Assembly (NCBI RefSeq): GCF_032854445.1
Contig: NC_088296.1
Span: 23,755,604-23,819,603 of the forward strand
DNA: 64,000 nucleotides
Direction: 5' to 3'
Origin: Liolophura sinensis
Taxonomy: Eukaryota; Mollusca; Polyplacophora; Chitonida; Chitonidae
Positions 14,401-29,400 of the stretch are shown piece by piece. Every line of letters begins with the position of its first letter. Within the stretch, counting starts at the first letter, position 1. The notes under the pieces are model-generated. The model was not told the DNA's origin. It saw nothing but the letters and a program-made list of their open reading frames with translations, and searched no databases. The position numbers were made by a program, and so were the translations under genes.

Positions 14401-17400
14401 TTGAGGTACATGTATGCGGTGTTATTGAGGGCAGTTTTGTAATCATAGTCACTGTATGTAGATTGAGGTACATGTGTGCGGTGTTATTGAGGGCAGTTTT
14501 GTAATCATAGTCACTGTATGTAGATTGAGGTACATGTATGCGGTGTTATTGAGGGCAGTTTTGTAATCATAGTCACTGTATGTAGATTGAGGTACATGTG
14601 TGCGGTGTTATTGAGGGCAGTTTTGTAATCATAGTCACTGTATGTAGATTGAGGTACATGTGTGCGGTGTTATTGAGGGCAGTTTTGTAATCATAGTCAC
14701 TGTATGTAGATTGAGGTACATGTGTGCGGTGTTATTGCGGGCAGTTTTGTAATTATATTCATTGTTACAGCCGTGTTTATTAGCGATGACCTGTGTACAT
14801 AGTTAGTCCATCTAGCTAACAGTGTTTTATTGTAGGAACTTTATTATACGTGTAGAATGGTTTTGACATTAAATCATGAGATAGTCATGCTAGTATGTGT
14901 AGATGTTAAGGTATATGCATTACCCCAGTGGATAATGAAGATGAAAGAGAGAGTGTGTTTGCTTATGTCGCACTAAAGCCAGATCTAGTATCAACTGTCA
15001 TCAATAACTACATGTACCTGCAGATCTAAACCTATAGTCTCAGCCTATCCGGTGCTTAGCCTATCAAATTCTTGAAGTCAGATGTTGGGAAGTGAAGTCA
15101 GCTTTTACCTGTAGGGCCTATAAGAGATACGAGTTCTCGGGTGTTCTGCATGGAGGTGCTCGCACCAGTCGGGGTTAGAAAACACTCCATTCTCCCAACG
15201 CTGATACGCGACAGCCATGTGCCGCTAGGGTTCTAACCCCAACATCTGGTATATAGGTGAGCGCCCCCATGCGGAACTCCCGAGAACTCGTACATGTATC
15301 TCTCCTTAAGGCGCTATATGTGTAATTTGAAGCACTGGTTCTGACTGGCCGTGTACTAAAGTTTGGCCTAACCACCAAGGAGAAGTTAACACTACACATT
15401 CTCACACTGTAGTGTCATGTTCTTGTGTGGTGTAACATTAAGCAAAAGCAGAAGCGACACCAGAAAAATCATAGTTTGGTATTTTAATCCCCTCAAGGCT
15501 TTTGAAACTGAAGAGATATTGACACGTGGCAGATTGATTATAATTCAGCAAATGGAGACAGTTAACATGTCTATGTCTTAGCTCTGGAGATAACTTATAT
15601 CTACAGCAGATCATTATCATTGCTAATGGAGTAACCTTTATGTCTGGTGAAAAATATGATTTAGGTTATCTTAATAGAAATTTAAAAGACTACCAGTACA
15701 TTTAGATCATAGTCTTTGCTTCATTTGTTTAGCTACACATTGCTACAGTTGTAGATGGCTTGGTTTGCAGTAAGCATAGTCCTTTGATTTAAATGTTGAT
15801 TTAAATGTTTGTGTACTTTCCATACCTCCATACAATATATCAATAAATTTAAGTGCGTTTATGAAGTGTTATAGTAGACCACAAAAGCCTTGGCTGTCCA
15901 GCAATAAGTGATATAATGCTCACTGATAACCAGAACATGCTTAAACTGGAACATTTACCTAACAGTCAGTCAATCAGTCAGGGGGGCCTCAGTGGCTGAG
16001 TTGGTTAGCGCATCAGCGCAGTGTAATGACCCAGGAGTCTCACCAATACAGTTGCTGGGAGTTCAAGTCCAGCTCATGCTGACTTCCTCTCCGGCCGTAC
16101 GTGGGAAGGTTTGACTGCAACCTGCAGATGGTTGTGGGTTTACCCCAGGCTCTGCCTGGTTTCCTCCCACCATAATACTGGCTGCCATGGTATAAGCGAA
16201 AGATTCTTGAGTACAGTGTAAAACGCCAATCAGATAAATAAATAAATCAATCAGTCATGAACCTTTGTTTGCTCTTACAGGTATGGTAAATGATCTAAAA
16301 TTTTATCCCCAAAAGTATGCTTTTAGAGGCAAACAATTGTCATATAATATAACTTGGTGCTGTATCTTCTAGTTTGAAATCACTCTACCTTCCAAACAAA
16401 TCTCAAAAGACCTATACAAGATCAATGAACCACCCAGAATCAGACAAACTGTGAAATTTAGTCATGGTTAAAAGTTTAGGTTGTTGTAATATGGTTCTCC
16501 AGTGTATCTTGAATCCATTATTCAGTCGTGTGTTTTTACCGCACTTGCCGCTGTCACCAAGCGAGGGACCCTTTTCAATGAGCAAACCCTAACTGAAGTC
16601 ATCGCCAATCTGTTATTTACCTTGTATCAATCATTTAAGTGTTGTTTTATTCCTCACAGGTGCCCCTATCGGTAAACGAGTGATCATCTTCATTGATGAC
16701 TTAAACATGCCCAAACTGGACACGTATGGCTCCCAGCCGCCCATAGAGTTACTGCGACAGCTGCAGGACTTTGGTGGTCTATATGATCGAGAAAAGCTCT
16801 TCTGGAAAGAAATACAGGTGTGTTGATTTCCCCTCAGTTTACATTGTTGTCTGTCTGATCAGAAATGAAAATAACCATTTTCAAACACAAACTGTCTATG
16901 TGACATTTCACGTTATGGTTTTCCAACCAGCCAAGGCATCCTTTGCTGAATACTGTCTGCCCACACCTACATTCAAACACCAAAAACCAGGGTTAGTATA
17001 ATGCTAACGAGGCTCTGAAACATATGCTGCATGTTAAAGTCAGGGGATTTGTCACGCACGTTACAAGAGCAGCGGGTTTCTCCACATATGAATTTATCTT
17101 GTACCCAGTGAGCATCGAACACTGACCAAATAAGTAAAAGAAGAAGAGAAATGCGCAGTTAAATAATAGCAGTTTTAGACTTACTCATTTTTGATCTCCA
17201 GTGTCAAGAAAACAAAGGTGAGAAAAACTGATAGATGTATGCATTATACACAGTACATGTAGATGGAATTTTTGTGTGATGACTGTTAATGTGGTGTTTG
17301 TGTTTTCAGGATGTAACTCTGTGTTCTGCATGTGCGCCCCCTGGTGGGGGCCGTAACATGATCACACCCAGATTTGTGCGTCACTTTGGCATGCTGTGCT

Positions 17401-20400
17401 TGCCTCCCCCTGCTGAGCACAGCCTAAAGACCATGTTCACGGTGAGGCCATTTATAAAATCCATTAAAAATATGAATGCAGGGAAGGAAATTGAGACAAA
17501 TGTAACTGAGACAAATTTATTCAATTTTTTTTTTACACCCTCTAGTTTTAAAGCTAAAACCAGTGAAATGGTTTATGCCTGTAATGTATAACGCTATTTA
17601 TTTCCAAAATCAGAAGTGTTAGTTTCAAAAACTAAATTAATTTGTATCAACAGAGCTCCACAGATTGATCTGTTGACACATAAAGCAGTGTTGAACTATT
17701 GAACACAGCAAAAAAATAAAGATGATGTTTACATTTTTTTTTTGTGTGTGTGTTGTTGTGTAGGCAATCCTGTCTGGGTTCCTGCTAGACTTCCCCACAT
17801 CTGTGCGACAGTCCACAGAACCCATCGTGGCAGCCGCAGTCGAGATTTACGGCAGGATGAGTACCGACCTTCTGCCGACCCCTGCCAAGTCACACTACGT
17901 CTTCAACCTCAGGGATCTGTCCAAATGTGTACAAGGTTTGTCCATCACATTGGTTATCTCCCCTGATCAACCTGGACTCAAAATGAGCAATACTGAGATG
18001 AAAGTTCCAGGTTTTTTGGTGCTGCATCTTTGTGATTGTTACATTTGTGAAATACTTTTTGTGAGCTGTAATACAAAATTTAGAATACTAGATTTAAGAA
18101 TGTTTTGTCTTACCTTCTTTCAGATGATTTACTTCAGTTTGTAAGTCACTATCAAAATTATCTCCCCTGATATTGGCTATGTTTATAGAGGCTGTAACAA
18201 GATGTCATCAGTGTATTTCTTTGTCATGCTATAACCTTTTCATTCCCTGTGAGAAGCTTCTGAGAGAGTTATCTCCTCCTTGATTGCAGGTGTCTTACAG
18301 GCTGATCCAGGGGTTATCCGCGAGCCCAAACAGATTTTCCGTTTGTTCTGTCATGAAACGCAGCGTGTCTTTCACGATCGGCTCATCAACAGCGAGGACA
18401 AACTCTTCTTCCACCAGATCATGGCAGAGATGGCCAGCAAACACTTTGGGGAGGTAAAGACAAGCATTTACCCAATATGTTTTCTCAAGAAGCCCTTCAT
18501 AAAGTATTATTTTATGTACCAAAATTTAGTGGTTTTGTACTCCACAAATTAATCTGGTGGCTGTTATGTCTGACTGAAGAAAATTTCTTTCAGTCAGATA
18601 TTCAAGGCAAACATTAAATCAAATCTTCTTCCAATAACAGCCATTATTTAAAGGTGGGTAAAACATAAAAATGACATAAAATTCAGATGAAAGAGTGAGA
18701 AAAGTTGGTTGTAAATGTGGCCTTTAGTATTCCAACCATGCAAAAATATTTTCAGATACAATTTTCTTCTGAAAAAAAAAATTTGAAAAACAAATTAAAA
18801 GGCCATATTTGCAAGTAAGTTTTGAGACTCTTTCATTTGATTTGGCATCATTTTTGATGTTTTCTTCTCCTTTAAGTGAAAGTGTAAATAAATTACCACA
18901 AGTAACGCAGTGTAAGGTATGAATCATATTGTAGCAGTGCTGCAGTCCCTGTTACAAGTCTCGAAAAGAATGGTTTTCTCCAATGTTTTCTGTTCATTTA
19001 TCAGTCACCCATGACTGTATGGATTTACCTTTACTTTGTTCATCAGTCACCCATGACTATATGGATTTACCTTTATTTATCAGTCACCCATGACTGTATG
19101 GATTTACCTTTATTTATCACTCACCCATGACTCTATGAATTTACCTTTATTTATGACTCATCCATGACTGTATGGATTTACCTTTATTTATCACTCACCC
19201 ATGACTATATGGATTTACCTTTATTTATCAGTCACCCATGACTGTATGGATTTACCTCTATTTATCAGTCACCCATGACTGTATGGATTTACCTTTATTT
19301 ATCAGTCACCTATGACTGTATGGATTTACCTTTATTTATCAGTCACCCATGACTATATGGATCTACCTCTGTTTATCAGTCACCCATGACTGTATGGATT
19401 TACCTTTATTTATCAGTCACCTATGACTGTATGGATTTACCTTTATTTATCAGTCACCCATGACTGTATGGATTTACCTTTATTTATCAGTCAGGCATGA
19501 CTGTATGAATTTACCTTTATTTATCAGTCACCCATGACTGTATGGATTTACCTCTATTTATCAGTCAGGCATGACTATATGGATCTACCTCTGTTTATCA
19601 GTCACCCATGACTGTATGGATTTACCTTTATTTATCAGTCAGGCATGACTGTATGGATTTACCTTTATTTATCAGTCACCCATGACTATGTGGATTTACC
19701 TTTATTTATCAGTCACCCATAACTATATGAATTTACATTTATTTATCAGTCACCAATGACTGTATGGATTTACCTTTATTTATCAGTCAGGCATGACTGT
19801 ATGGATTTACCTTTATTTATCAGTCACCCATGACTATGTGGATTTACCTTTATTTATCAGTCACCCATGACTGTATCGATTTACCTTTTTTTCCAGAACA
19901 TTGAACCTAACTCTTTCATTGAGAATCCAATCATCTTTGGGGACTTCATGAAAATCGGGGCCGAGAAAAGTGATAGACTGTATGAGGAGCTGACGGATAT
20001 GACCAAACTCAAGAACATTCTACAAGATGTGAGTTTTTTTGTTTTTAAAGTGACTCCTGACAACAGCTGGTAATTAGCAAATGCAAAATGTCTCCATCCA
20101 ACAGTAAACTTTTATGGCCTTGTTCCTGTTTCTACAGAACCACTTCACTTTAAATACACTTTAACACTGAATATTTTTCACCTTTCGTCTCTAGGATCAA
20201 GAGCAGAAATCTATTGAAATTCAGTTGCATTGCTGCTAATTTACAGAGTTGTGCCCCTTTTTATATATAGATATATGTTGCCCTTTGAACAACTCTTCAC
20301 TCACGATTTTAAATAGAACAGTCCTGTGTATTTCAACCACCAACATCAAGCTCGATGGAACTGTTTAAAAGCCATTACTCCGTGACGGGTATATCTTGAG

Positions 20401-23400
20401 CTTCCGTAACTTTTGTTTGTTGTTGTTGTTGCTGTAACTTGGAGCACCTGTGACGCTTGTTTGTTGCTGTTCTTGTTGTAGTACCTGGATGATTACAACA
20501 TGTCGTCGCAGAAGGAGATGAAACTGGTGTTCTTCATGGACGCCATTGAGCACGCCTCCCGTATTGCTCGTATGATCCGACAGGAGCGAGGCAACGCCCT
20601 TCTGGTGGGAGTGGGAGGCTGCGGAAAACAATCACTTACCAGGTGAATTGTCAAGCTTTACATTTCTTCAGTCTCTCTGGTTTATTTATTTATTTGATTG
20701 GTGTTTTGTGCTGTACTCAAGAATATTTCGCTTATAGGACGGCAGCCATCATTATTGTGGAAGGAAATAGGACAGAGCCTGGGGAAAACCCACGGCCATC
20801 CGCAGGCTGTTGACAGACCTCCCCACATGTGGCCTGAGAGGAAGCCAGCATGAGCTGGACTTGAACTCACAGAGACCGGATTGGTGGGAAACTTCTGGAT
20901 CATTACCAGTCTCTCTGGTTGTTGTGAACATCTAGATAACATGAACGCAGTCTGTAATGTAAAATTAAGAATTAATATTCCTTCTGTGGGTGTCGAGCGG
21001 CAGTTTTATAGTCAGTAAGGTGGACAAGGTTTTTATTTTAGGTCGAAGGCATAGCAATAGCTTTTGACGAGGATGGAATGAAATTAACAATGTTTCAAGA
21101 CACTGTCATGTTACACCTGGCATGTGATATCTATCCATTCATTTTTGTCAGCGAAAACAACATCCCGTTTTGCAGTATATTCTTCCGTTCTATTTACTTC
21201 ATCAGACGAATGTTTTACATGTCCAAAGGGAGTGAAACATAAGGGTTATGATCTTTAATCGTCTTCCTTATACGTAATACGAAAACGATCGAGGGTTTAT
21301 ATATAGAATGCAGATTAAACATAGAATTAAGAACTTCAATGTTTCTGTATGTGTTTATTTTTTTTTTTAATGAGCACATTTGAATTAAATCAATTAATGA
21401 ATTCAAACTTTTATGGTGAAATTTCAGATGAGCTTATTCCTGGTTTTGAAACGTTTTACTCTACACATTGAGTACATAGTAATGCATGTCTGGCTTAGCC
21501 ATGCTCTCTCAATGCACAATGACCTCTCATACATGTTTGTACTTCATAACTTGAGCTGTTTATTCCGTTAATCAATTAATCCGTGAATGTCTCCTCTTCA
21601 AAGGCTGGCGTCCCACATGTGTGGTTACAAGTGCTTCCAGATTGAACTGTGTAGAGGCTACGACTACACAGCTTTCCACGAGGACCTGAAGAAGCTGTAC
21701 GACCTGGCTGGTGCTCAGAACCAGAATACAGTGTTCCTCTTCACAGATACACAGGTGAGCTGTCACACAAACACCCCATTCTACACAGTTGAGCTGTCAC
21801 GCAAACACCCCATCCTACACAGTTGAGCTGTCACGCAAACACCCCATCCTACACAGGTGAGCTGTCACGCAAACACCCCATCCTACACAGGTGAGCTGTC
21901 ACACAAACACCCCATCCTACACAGGTGAGCTGTCACACAAACACCCCATCCTACACAGGTGAGCTGTCACACAAACACCCCATCCTACACAGGTGAGCTG
22001 TCATGTAAACACCCCATCCTACACAGGTGAGCTGTCACATAAACACCCCATCCTACACAGGTGAGCTGTCATGTAAACACCCCATCCTACACAGGTGAGC
22101 TGTCACACAAACACCCCATCCTACACAGGTGAGCAGTCACATAAACATCCCATCCTACACAGGTGAGCTGTCACGTAAACACCCCAAGCATGCACAGGTC
22201 AACTGTCACGTAAAACCCCAAGCATGCAAAGATGAGCTGTCACATAAAGCCCCAAGCATGCACAGGTGAGCTGTCACATAAAGCCCCAAGCATGCACAGG
22301 TGAGCTGTCACATAAAACCCCAAGCATGCACAGGTGAGCTGTCACATAAAACCCCAGGCATGCAAAGATGAGCTGTCACATAAAACCTCACGCATACACG
22401 GGTCAGCTGTCATGTAAAACCCAAGCATAAGGATAAAGACATCAAACATGAGACAGAAACAGATAATTGACAGGTGTTTTACTCTATGATGTGGTGATAA
22501 CTCTATCCAGTAAGCCAGCGTTCTTTGCCTTAAATTTGAATGTAATGTGAGTATGACATTTTTTAAGAAAACATTTATTTCTCTATATTTTATATTTCTA
22601 TCTCTCTAAATTTTGTACTAAATTTGTTGACTTAAACATGACATTACTTGAGGAGTACAAATTTTTAATGTTACATATCATATTCACTCAGAAAAGACAT
22701 TCATGTAGTACCTTGAAATTTTTTTGGATTCAAGAAATGTCTTGAAAAAAAGATGATGTTTGAATAGTTAATGTATTCTTTTATAAACATTTTAATTTTT
22801 CATGATTATTATTGAAATTTGCTTTTGGAAATTCTTGAAAAAAAACTCCTCAAAAGTGATAAATGTTTTTCTTTGCTCAGATTGTTGTGGAGGAATTTCT
22901 GGAGGACATTAACAACATCCTAAATAGCGGTGAGGTGCCAAACTTGTTTGAGCCGGATGAGTATGAGAGACTGGTCATTGCCTGTCGCCCTGGGGCCAAG
23001 GAGGCAGGTATTCCAGAGGGCAACAGAGACGCCATATTTGATTTCTGCATTAACAGAGTCAGGTAGGTTGAATTGCAGTGGATTGTTGCCTCAGAGTTTT
23101 GAGGTCGATTCTCGAAATTTAAGACCTCAAGATATTAAGCAGTTCATGACCCCGGAACCCCAAATTTTTAATGTAGTTTATGTAAGACTCTTTGCGTGCT
23201 CTCAAGTTTGCATTATGCAGTCCAAAAGTAAATGTTTAATTTAAATTTCAAAACCTGGCTTAGTTTAGAAACACTTTCCAGTGGCTCAGGCTTTCATGAA
23301 ATGTTTCATCTGTTTCAGAGTTTGAAATGTTTCAAATATGTAGTTATCAAGCAGTACCCTCCATTTTAACACTCTGTTTCCACTCTCCTCTCCCCTCAGG

Positions 23401-26400
23401 AACAATCTGCATATTGTCCTGTGTATGAGTCCAGTGGGCAGTGCATTCCGTTCCCGATGTCGCATGTTCCCGTCCATCGTCAACTGCTGTACCATTGATT
23501 GGTTCACAGAGTGGCCCAGGGAAGCCCTCCTGGGCGTGTCCAAGTCTTTCTTTGAGTCAGTTGATCTTGGACAAGATGAACTTAAGGTACTGTATTGTAT
23601 TTTCGTCATTTTTTTTAAAAGAATACATCACAAAATTCAAAATCACTGTCAAATGTTTATCCTGATATTGTAGCTAGGAGTGTATAATTACCCCTGGTCT
23701 GCCAGCCATCTGTGGGTGGTTGTGAGTTGCCCCTGGAGCCTGCCTGGTTTACTCCCACTGTAGTGTAGTTTGATTGGGGTATAAGTGAAATATTCTTGAG
23801 TAAGGCGTAAAACACGAATGAAATGAATAAATAGAGAATTTGAAGTTTACCCTTATTACTAAAATGGTTTATGTACATGAAAGAGGGAAATAAGATATAT
23901 TAAAATTTGTCTGATATTGTTTACAGGTGAAGATCTCTGAGATGTGTGTTGAGATCCACACTAGTGTCAGCACCATGGCTGAGAGATTCTACTCTGAGTT
24001 AAAGAGACGCTACTACACCACACCTACCAGCTACCTGGAACTGATTAACCTCTACCTATCCATGCTTAACGAGAAGACCAAGTAAGTCATGCTCAGGTGT
24101 TCAAGGAGATCCAAAAGCTTGTAAAGAGAGTGCTCATATCACATACTTAAGTGTCTTTACGAAAGTGAAATGACCTTCGTGACCGAGGGGGGTAGCAGGC
24201 CAGTGTGGCACAATGACCCAGGAGCCCATCTGTAATACGGTCGCTTTGAGGTCAAGTTCAGCTCGTGCTTGGTTCCTCTCAAGCCATGTAGGGAAGGTTT
24301 GCCATTAACCTGCAGATTGTCGTGGGTTTTCCGCAGGTTCTGCCTTGAGTACATTCTTGAGTACGGCGTAAAACACCAATCAAATAAATAAATAAGTACA
24401 CAGGTACACAGCTTTGAGTACTGTATTTGACCAGGAGTAATTTTTTATCACCTTTATTTGACTCTAAAAAAAAAACCTTTTTCTGTGAATTTTAAGGGCA
24501 AGTTCATTTAATTTCCTGGCATTCTAGTGAGGTTAAATGAATTGTAGGCAGAATAGTATTGACCTTCCAACAATGTCAGGTGGGAGCAAGGGGAGATAAC
24601 TTGCTTCAGGTGGATCAAGGGAGACAACTTATGTGCAGTAATAAGTTTATGAATGTGTGCTGTCTTAAATCTGCAGTTTTACACAGCAGACAAAGACATG
24701 TAGAAATATGTCACTTGTTAGAATATTTTTTTTAAATCAGTACATTGGATTTAATATTCATTTTTCAATTCACATATAGACAAAAGTTAAAAGATGTGAC
24801 TAATATCTTTGAATATCAGTTTTGTCTGTAAAGGTTTTTCATTTGTAACTTAGAGATATATCCACGAGGTTGCCATCTTGAAGAAAATCAACTCAAAATT
24901 CATGGGTTTCGTTTGCAACCTTCTCTCAGCTGTGAAGAGAATTGAAGAACTTGTACAAGTTTTTACTCTTTTTATTTTCGCTGTAACTAGAGCCTTGAAG
25001 AATGCCCGAGACCGTGTGAAGAATGGTCTGATCAAACTGCTGGAGACCAATGAGCTTGTGGACAACATGAAGAAAGAGCTCGTGGGCCTGGAGCCTGTGC
25101 TCAAACAAAAGTCTGAGGACACCAACGCTCTCATGGAACGGCTCGTCGTTGATCAGGAGAAAGCCGATGCTGTAAGATATACTGTGGACATCAAAGTTTC
25201 ACTTGCCAAGATATTGTTGAAATATAGCTGATGTGGCATTAAGCCGTAATCAATAATTTCTTTTACCATTTTTGTTGTTTCTCAAAAATTTTGGTACACA
25301 GCAGGGAGACATCATGTTTTTTTTTTCCGTTAGGTGGCATCGTTATGAAGGAGGACTTCGAGTCATTATGTCAAATATTGACGTTACAGTGCATCAGGAG
25401 TTTTCTCTTGTAACAATGCCCTTCTTTATTGTGACATCGTGCTGATGAGCTTGGATAGAACATTCGATGGAGCATACGAATGGCGCCAGAATCCTGCTGT
25501 AGTATGCATCCCTATTTCCTTCCTTGTGAGCCAGGGAGAAACTAAATCTTTGATATTTATCTTTTTGGTTGTATTTTTCATATACTGTATTTTTCATTTG
25601 CTATGACCTCTACTAAAAAACAAATACTCAATCATTTCTTTCTTGGAACTGGTACTTTCCACCTTGCTTATTTCAGAACTTTAAGGCGATTGCCAGTGAA
25701 AGCATGAAAGTTGGCCTGAAGTGTTTAACCTGATTAGTTTTAGACATATTTATTATATCACCTACAATTTCTGTATTGAAAACGAAAACGAAGAATAGTT
25801 TGTTTGCATTGCTTAGCTGGAACTCCATCACCATATATTTTTATAGGTACGTAAAGTTGTCCTTGAGGATGAAGCAGTGGCCAAGGTCAAGGCTGAAGAA
25901 ACCCAAGCCATTGCTGCCGACGCTCAGCGGGATCTTGACGAGGCTCTCCCTGCCCTTGAGGGAGCTATCAAGGTCAGTTCAAGGTCAAACTATGGTTCTC
26001 TGCTGTAGACATTAAATTTTTGTAAGAAGTTTTTCCGGTGGGTTTTGGGTGTTGCTATATACTTGTTTGTGTTGAAATGAGACATTTCATAAATTTAATC
26101 AACTCTCACAAAACAAAATGAAATGTGGAGTGCCTAAACTGTGGAGGTAGTCAACAAACAATAACAATTTTTCTTACATGCCACATAAAGTTTATGTTAT
26201 TAACTTTGTCCTCTAGGCTTTGGATTCGCTCGATAAGAACGACATCTCTGAAATCCGTGTGTTCAGTAAACCTCCAGAACTGGTACAGACTGTGATGGAG
26301 GCTGTGTGTGTGCTGCTCGGAGCCAAGTAAGTCACGGTCTGAGAAACTATGATGTGTCGTAGACCTTCAATGGCTAATAGCTTACATCTAATGGGTTTTG

Positions 26401-29400
26401 TTGTATTACCAGCAGAATAACAGCAGATGTCTGTGGAGGCAGTAAGTGTGGTGCTGGGTGTCAAGTAGGTCACAGTATGAGGAAAGGGTTTTGTGGTATT
26501 ATCAGCAGAATTACAGCAGAGCTCTGTGGAGGCAGTAAGTGTGGTGCTGGATGTCAAGTAGGTCACAGTATGAGGAAAGGGTTTTGTGGTATTATCAGCA
26601 GAATTACAGCAGAGCTCTGTGGAGGCAGTAAATGTGGTGCTGGGAGCCAAGTAAGTCACGGTCTGAGAAAAGGGTTTTGTGATATTATCAGCAGAATTAC
26701 AGCAGAGCTCTGTGGAGGCAGTAAATATGGTGCTGGGAGCCAAGTAAGTCACGGTCTGAGAAAAGGATTTTGTGATGTTATCAGCAGAATTACAGCAGAC
26801 CTCTGTGGAGGCAGTAAATGTGGTGCTGGGAGCCAAGTAAGTCATAATCTGAGAAAAGGGTTTTGTGATATTATCAGCAGAATTACAGCAGATCTCTGTG
26901 GAGGCAGTAAGTGTGGTGCTGGATGTCAAGTAGGTCACAGTATGAGAAAAGGGTTTTGTGATATTCCCAGCAGAATTACAGCAGAGCTCTGTGGAGGCAG
27001 TAAGTGTGGTGCTGGATGTCAAGTACGAAACACTCAGAGAAACACAGATGTCAAGCTGATGATGATTTCTTGTATTTCCGCATGTTTGTATAAATTCACG
27101 ACTGTGACTTAGGAAGTGAGTGTATTGCTAGAGGCTATATAAGAATGTCTATGACGACATCATTTCCTAACCTGCATACTCCCCAAGTTTATGAAATTTA
27201 CTTCAGTTGGGGTTTTATTCTCACTGTTCATGTAAGTCCTTCAGTAATAGGAAATCACACGCCACCTAGCACCATGACAAAAGCCGAATTAGGTAGAGAA
27301 AAAGGAATATTCAACATTCCACTTCAATGAACCCTCTGCAATAAACCTGGCAAGTCTGAAGTCAGTTGGACAAACAGGTGTGGTAAAAAATTAAGGAAAG
27401 ATATACAGAGATTCTATCCAACTGAGCCCAAAGCAAAAGCATCTCCTAACTTGGCAAACCTTCTGATGTGAAGAGAGTTCAAGCTGATGACTTCTGTAGC
27501 TTGTGAACTTGACTGAGCCAGTTTACATGTAGGATTGACAGTGAAGGCTTTACTATAGATGATAAAGTGGATCAGGTTACTGACTGTAATTCTCTGTGTT
27601 CTCAGCACAGATTGGCTGTCCACAAAACAGCTGACTGAGCCAGTTTAGGTGTAGGATTGACAGTGAAGGCTTTACTATAGATGATAAAGTGGATCAGGTT
27701 ACTGACTGTAATTCTCTGTGTTCTCAGCACAGATTGGCTGTCCACAAAACAGCTGACTGAGCCAGTTTAGGTGTAGGATTGACAGTGAAGGCTTTACTAT
27801 AGGTGATAAAGTGGATCAGGTTACTGACTGTAATTCTCTGTGTTCTCAGGACAGATTGGCTGTCTCTGCAAAACAGCTGACTGAGCCAGTCTACATGTAG
27901 GTTTAATGGCGATGGCGTTATTTTTGGTAACAATGTAGTAACTGACCCTAATTCTCTGTGTTCTCAGGACAGACTGGCTGTCCACAAAACAGCTGACTGA
28001 GCCAGTCTACATGTAGGTTTAATGGCGATGGCGTTATTTTTGGTAACAACGTAGTAACTGACCCTAATTCTCTGTGTTCTCAGAACAGACTGGCTGTCCG
28101 CAAAACAGCTGACTGAGCCAGTCTACATGTAGGTTTAATGGCGATGGCGTTATTTTTGGTAACAACGTAGTAACTGACCCTAATTCTCTGTGTTCTCAGA
28201 ACAGACTGGCTGTCCACAAAACAGCTGACTGAGCCAGTCTACATGTAGGTTTAATGGCGATGGCGTTATTTTTGGTAACAACGTAGTAACTGACCCTAAT
28301 TCTCTGTGTTCTCAGGACAGACTGGCTGTCCACAAAACAGCTGACTGAGCCAGTCTACATGTAGGTTTAATGGCGATGGCGTTATTTTTGGTAACAACGT
28401 AGTAACTGACCCTAATTCTCTGTGTTCTCAGAACAGACTGGCTGTCCACAAAACAGCTGACTGAGCCAGTCTACATGTAGGTTTAATGGCGATGGCGTTA
28501 TTTTTGGTAACAACGTAGTAACTGACCCTAATTCTCTGTGTTCTCAGGACAGACTGGCTGTCCACAAAACAGCTGACTGAGCCAGTCTACATGTAGGTTT
28601 AATGGCGATGGCGTTATTTTTGGTAACAATGTAGTAACTGACCCTAATTCTCTGTGTTCTCAGGACAGACTGGCTGTCCACAAAACAGCTGACTGAGCCA
28701 GTCTACATGTAGGTTTAATGGCGATGGCGTTATTATTGGTAACAAAGTAGTAACTGACCCTAATTCTCTGTGTTCCCAGGACAGACTGGCTGTCCACAAA
28801 ACAGCTGACTGAGCCAGTCTACATGTAGGTTTAATGGCGATGGCGTTATTATTGGTAACAAAGTAGTAACTGACCCTAATTCTCTGTGTTCCCAGGACAG
28901 ACTGGCTGTCCACAAAACAGCTGACTGAGCCAGTCTACATGTAGGTTTAATGGCGATGGCGTTATTATTGGTAACAAAGTAGTAACTGACCCTAATTCTC
29001 TGTGTTCCCAGGACAGACTGGCTGTCCACAAAACAGCTGACTGAGCCAGTCTACATGTAGGTTTAATGGCGATGGCGTTATTATTGGTAACAAAGTAGTA
29101 ACTGACCCTAATTCTCTGTGTTCCCAGGACAGACTGGCTGTCCACAAAACAGCTGACTGAGCCAGTCTACATGTAGGTTTAATGGCGATGGCGTTATTAT
29201 TGGTAACAAAGTAGTAACTGACCCTAATTCTCTGTGTTCCCAGGACAGACTGGCTGTCCACAAAACAGCTGACTGAGCCAGTCTACATGTAGGTTTAATG
29301 GCGATGGCGTTATTTTTGGTAACAATGTAGTAACTGACCCTAATTCTCTGTGTTCTCAGGACAGACTGGCTGTCCACAAAACAGCTGACTGAGCCAGTCT

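Noticed and set aside
15990-16080. Functional tRNA gene
   Set aside because: The A and B boxes belong to a SINE head: the B box is degenerate, no cloverleaf closes, and a SINE body follows with target-site duplications.
26477-27112. Plus-strand frame of 211 codons with repeated [13 protein letters not shown]
   Set aside because: Translation of the 93-bp array (31 codons). It derives from copies of the exon 23 end in another frame and has no family match.
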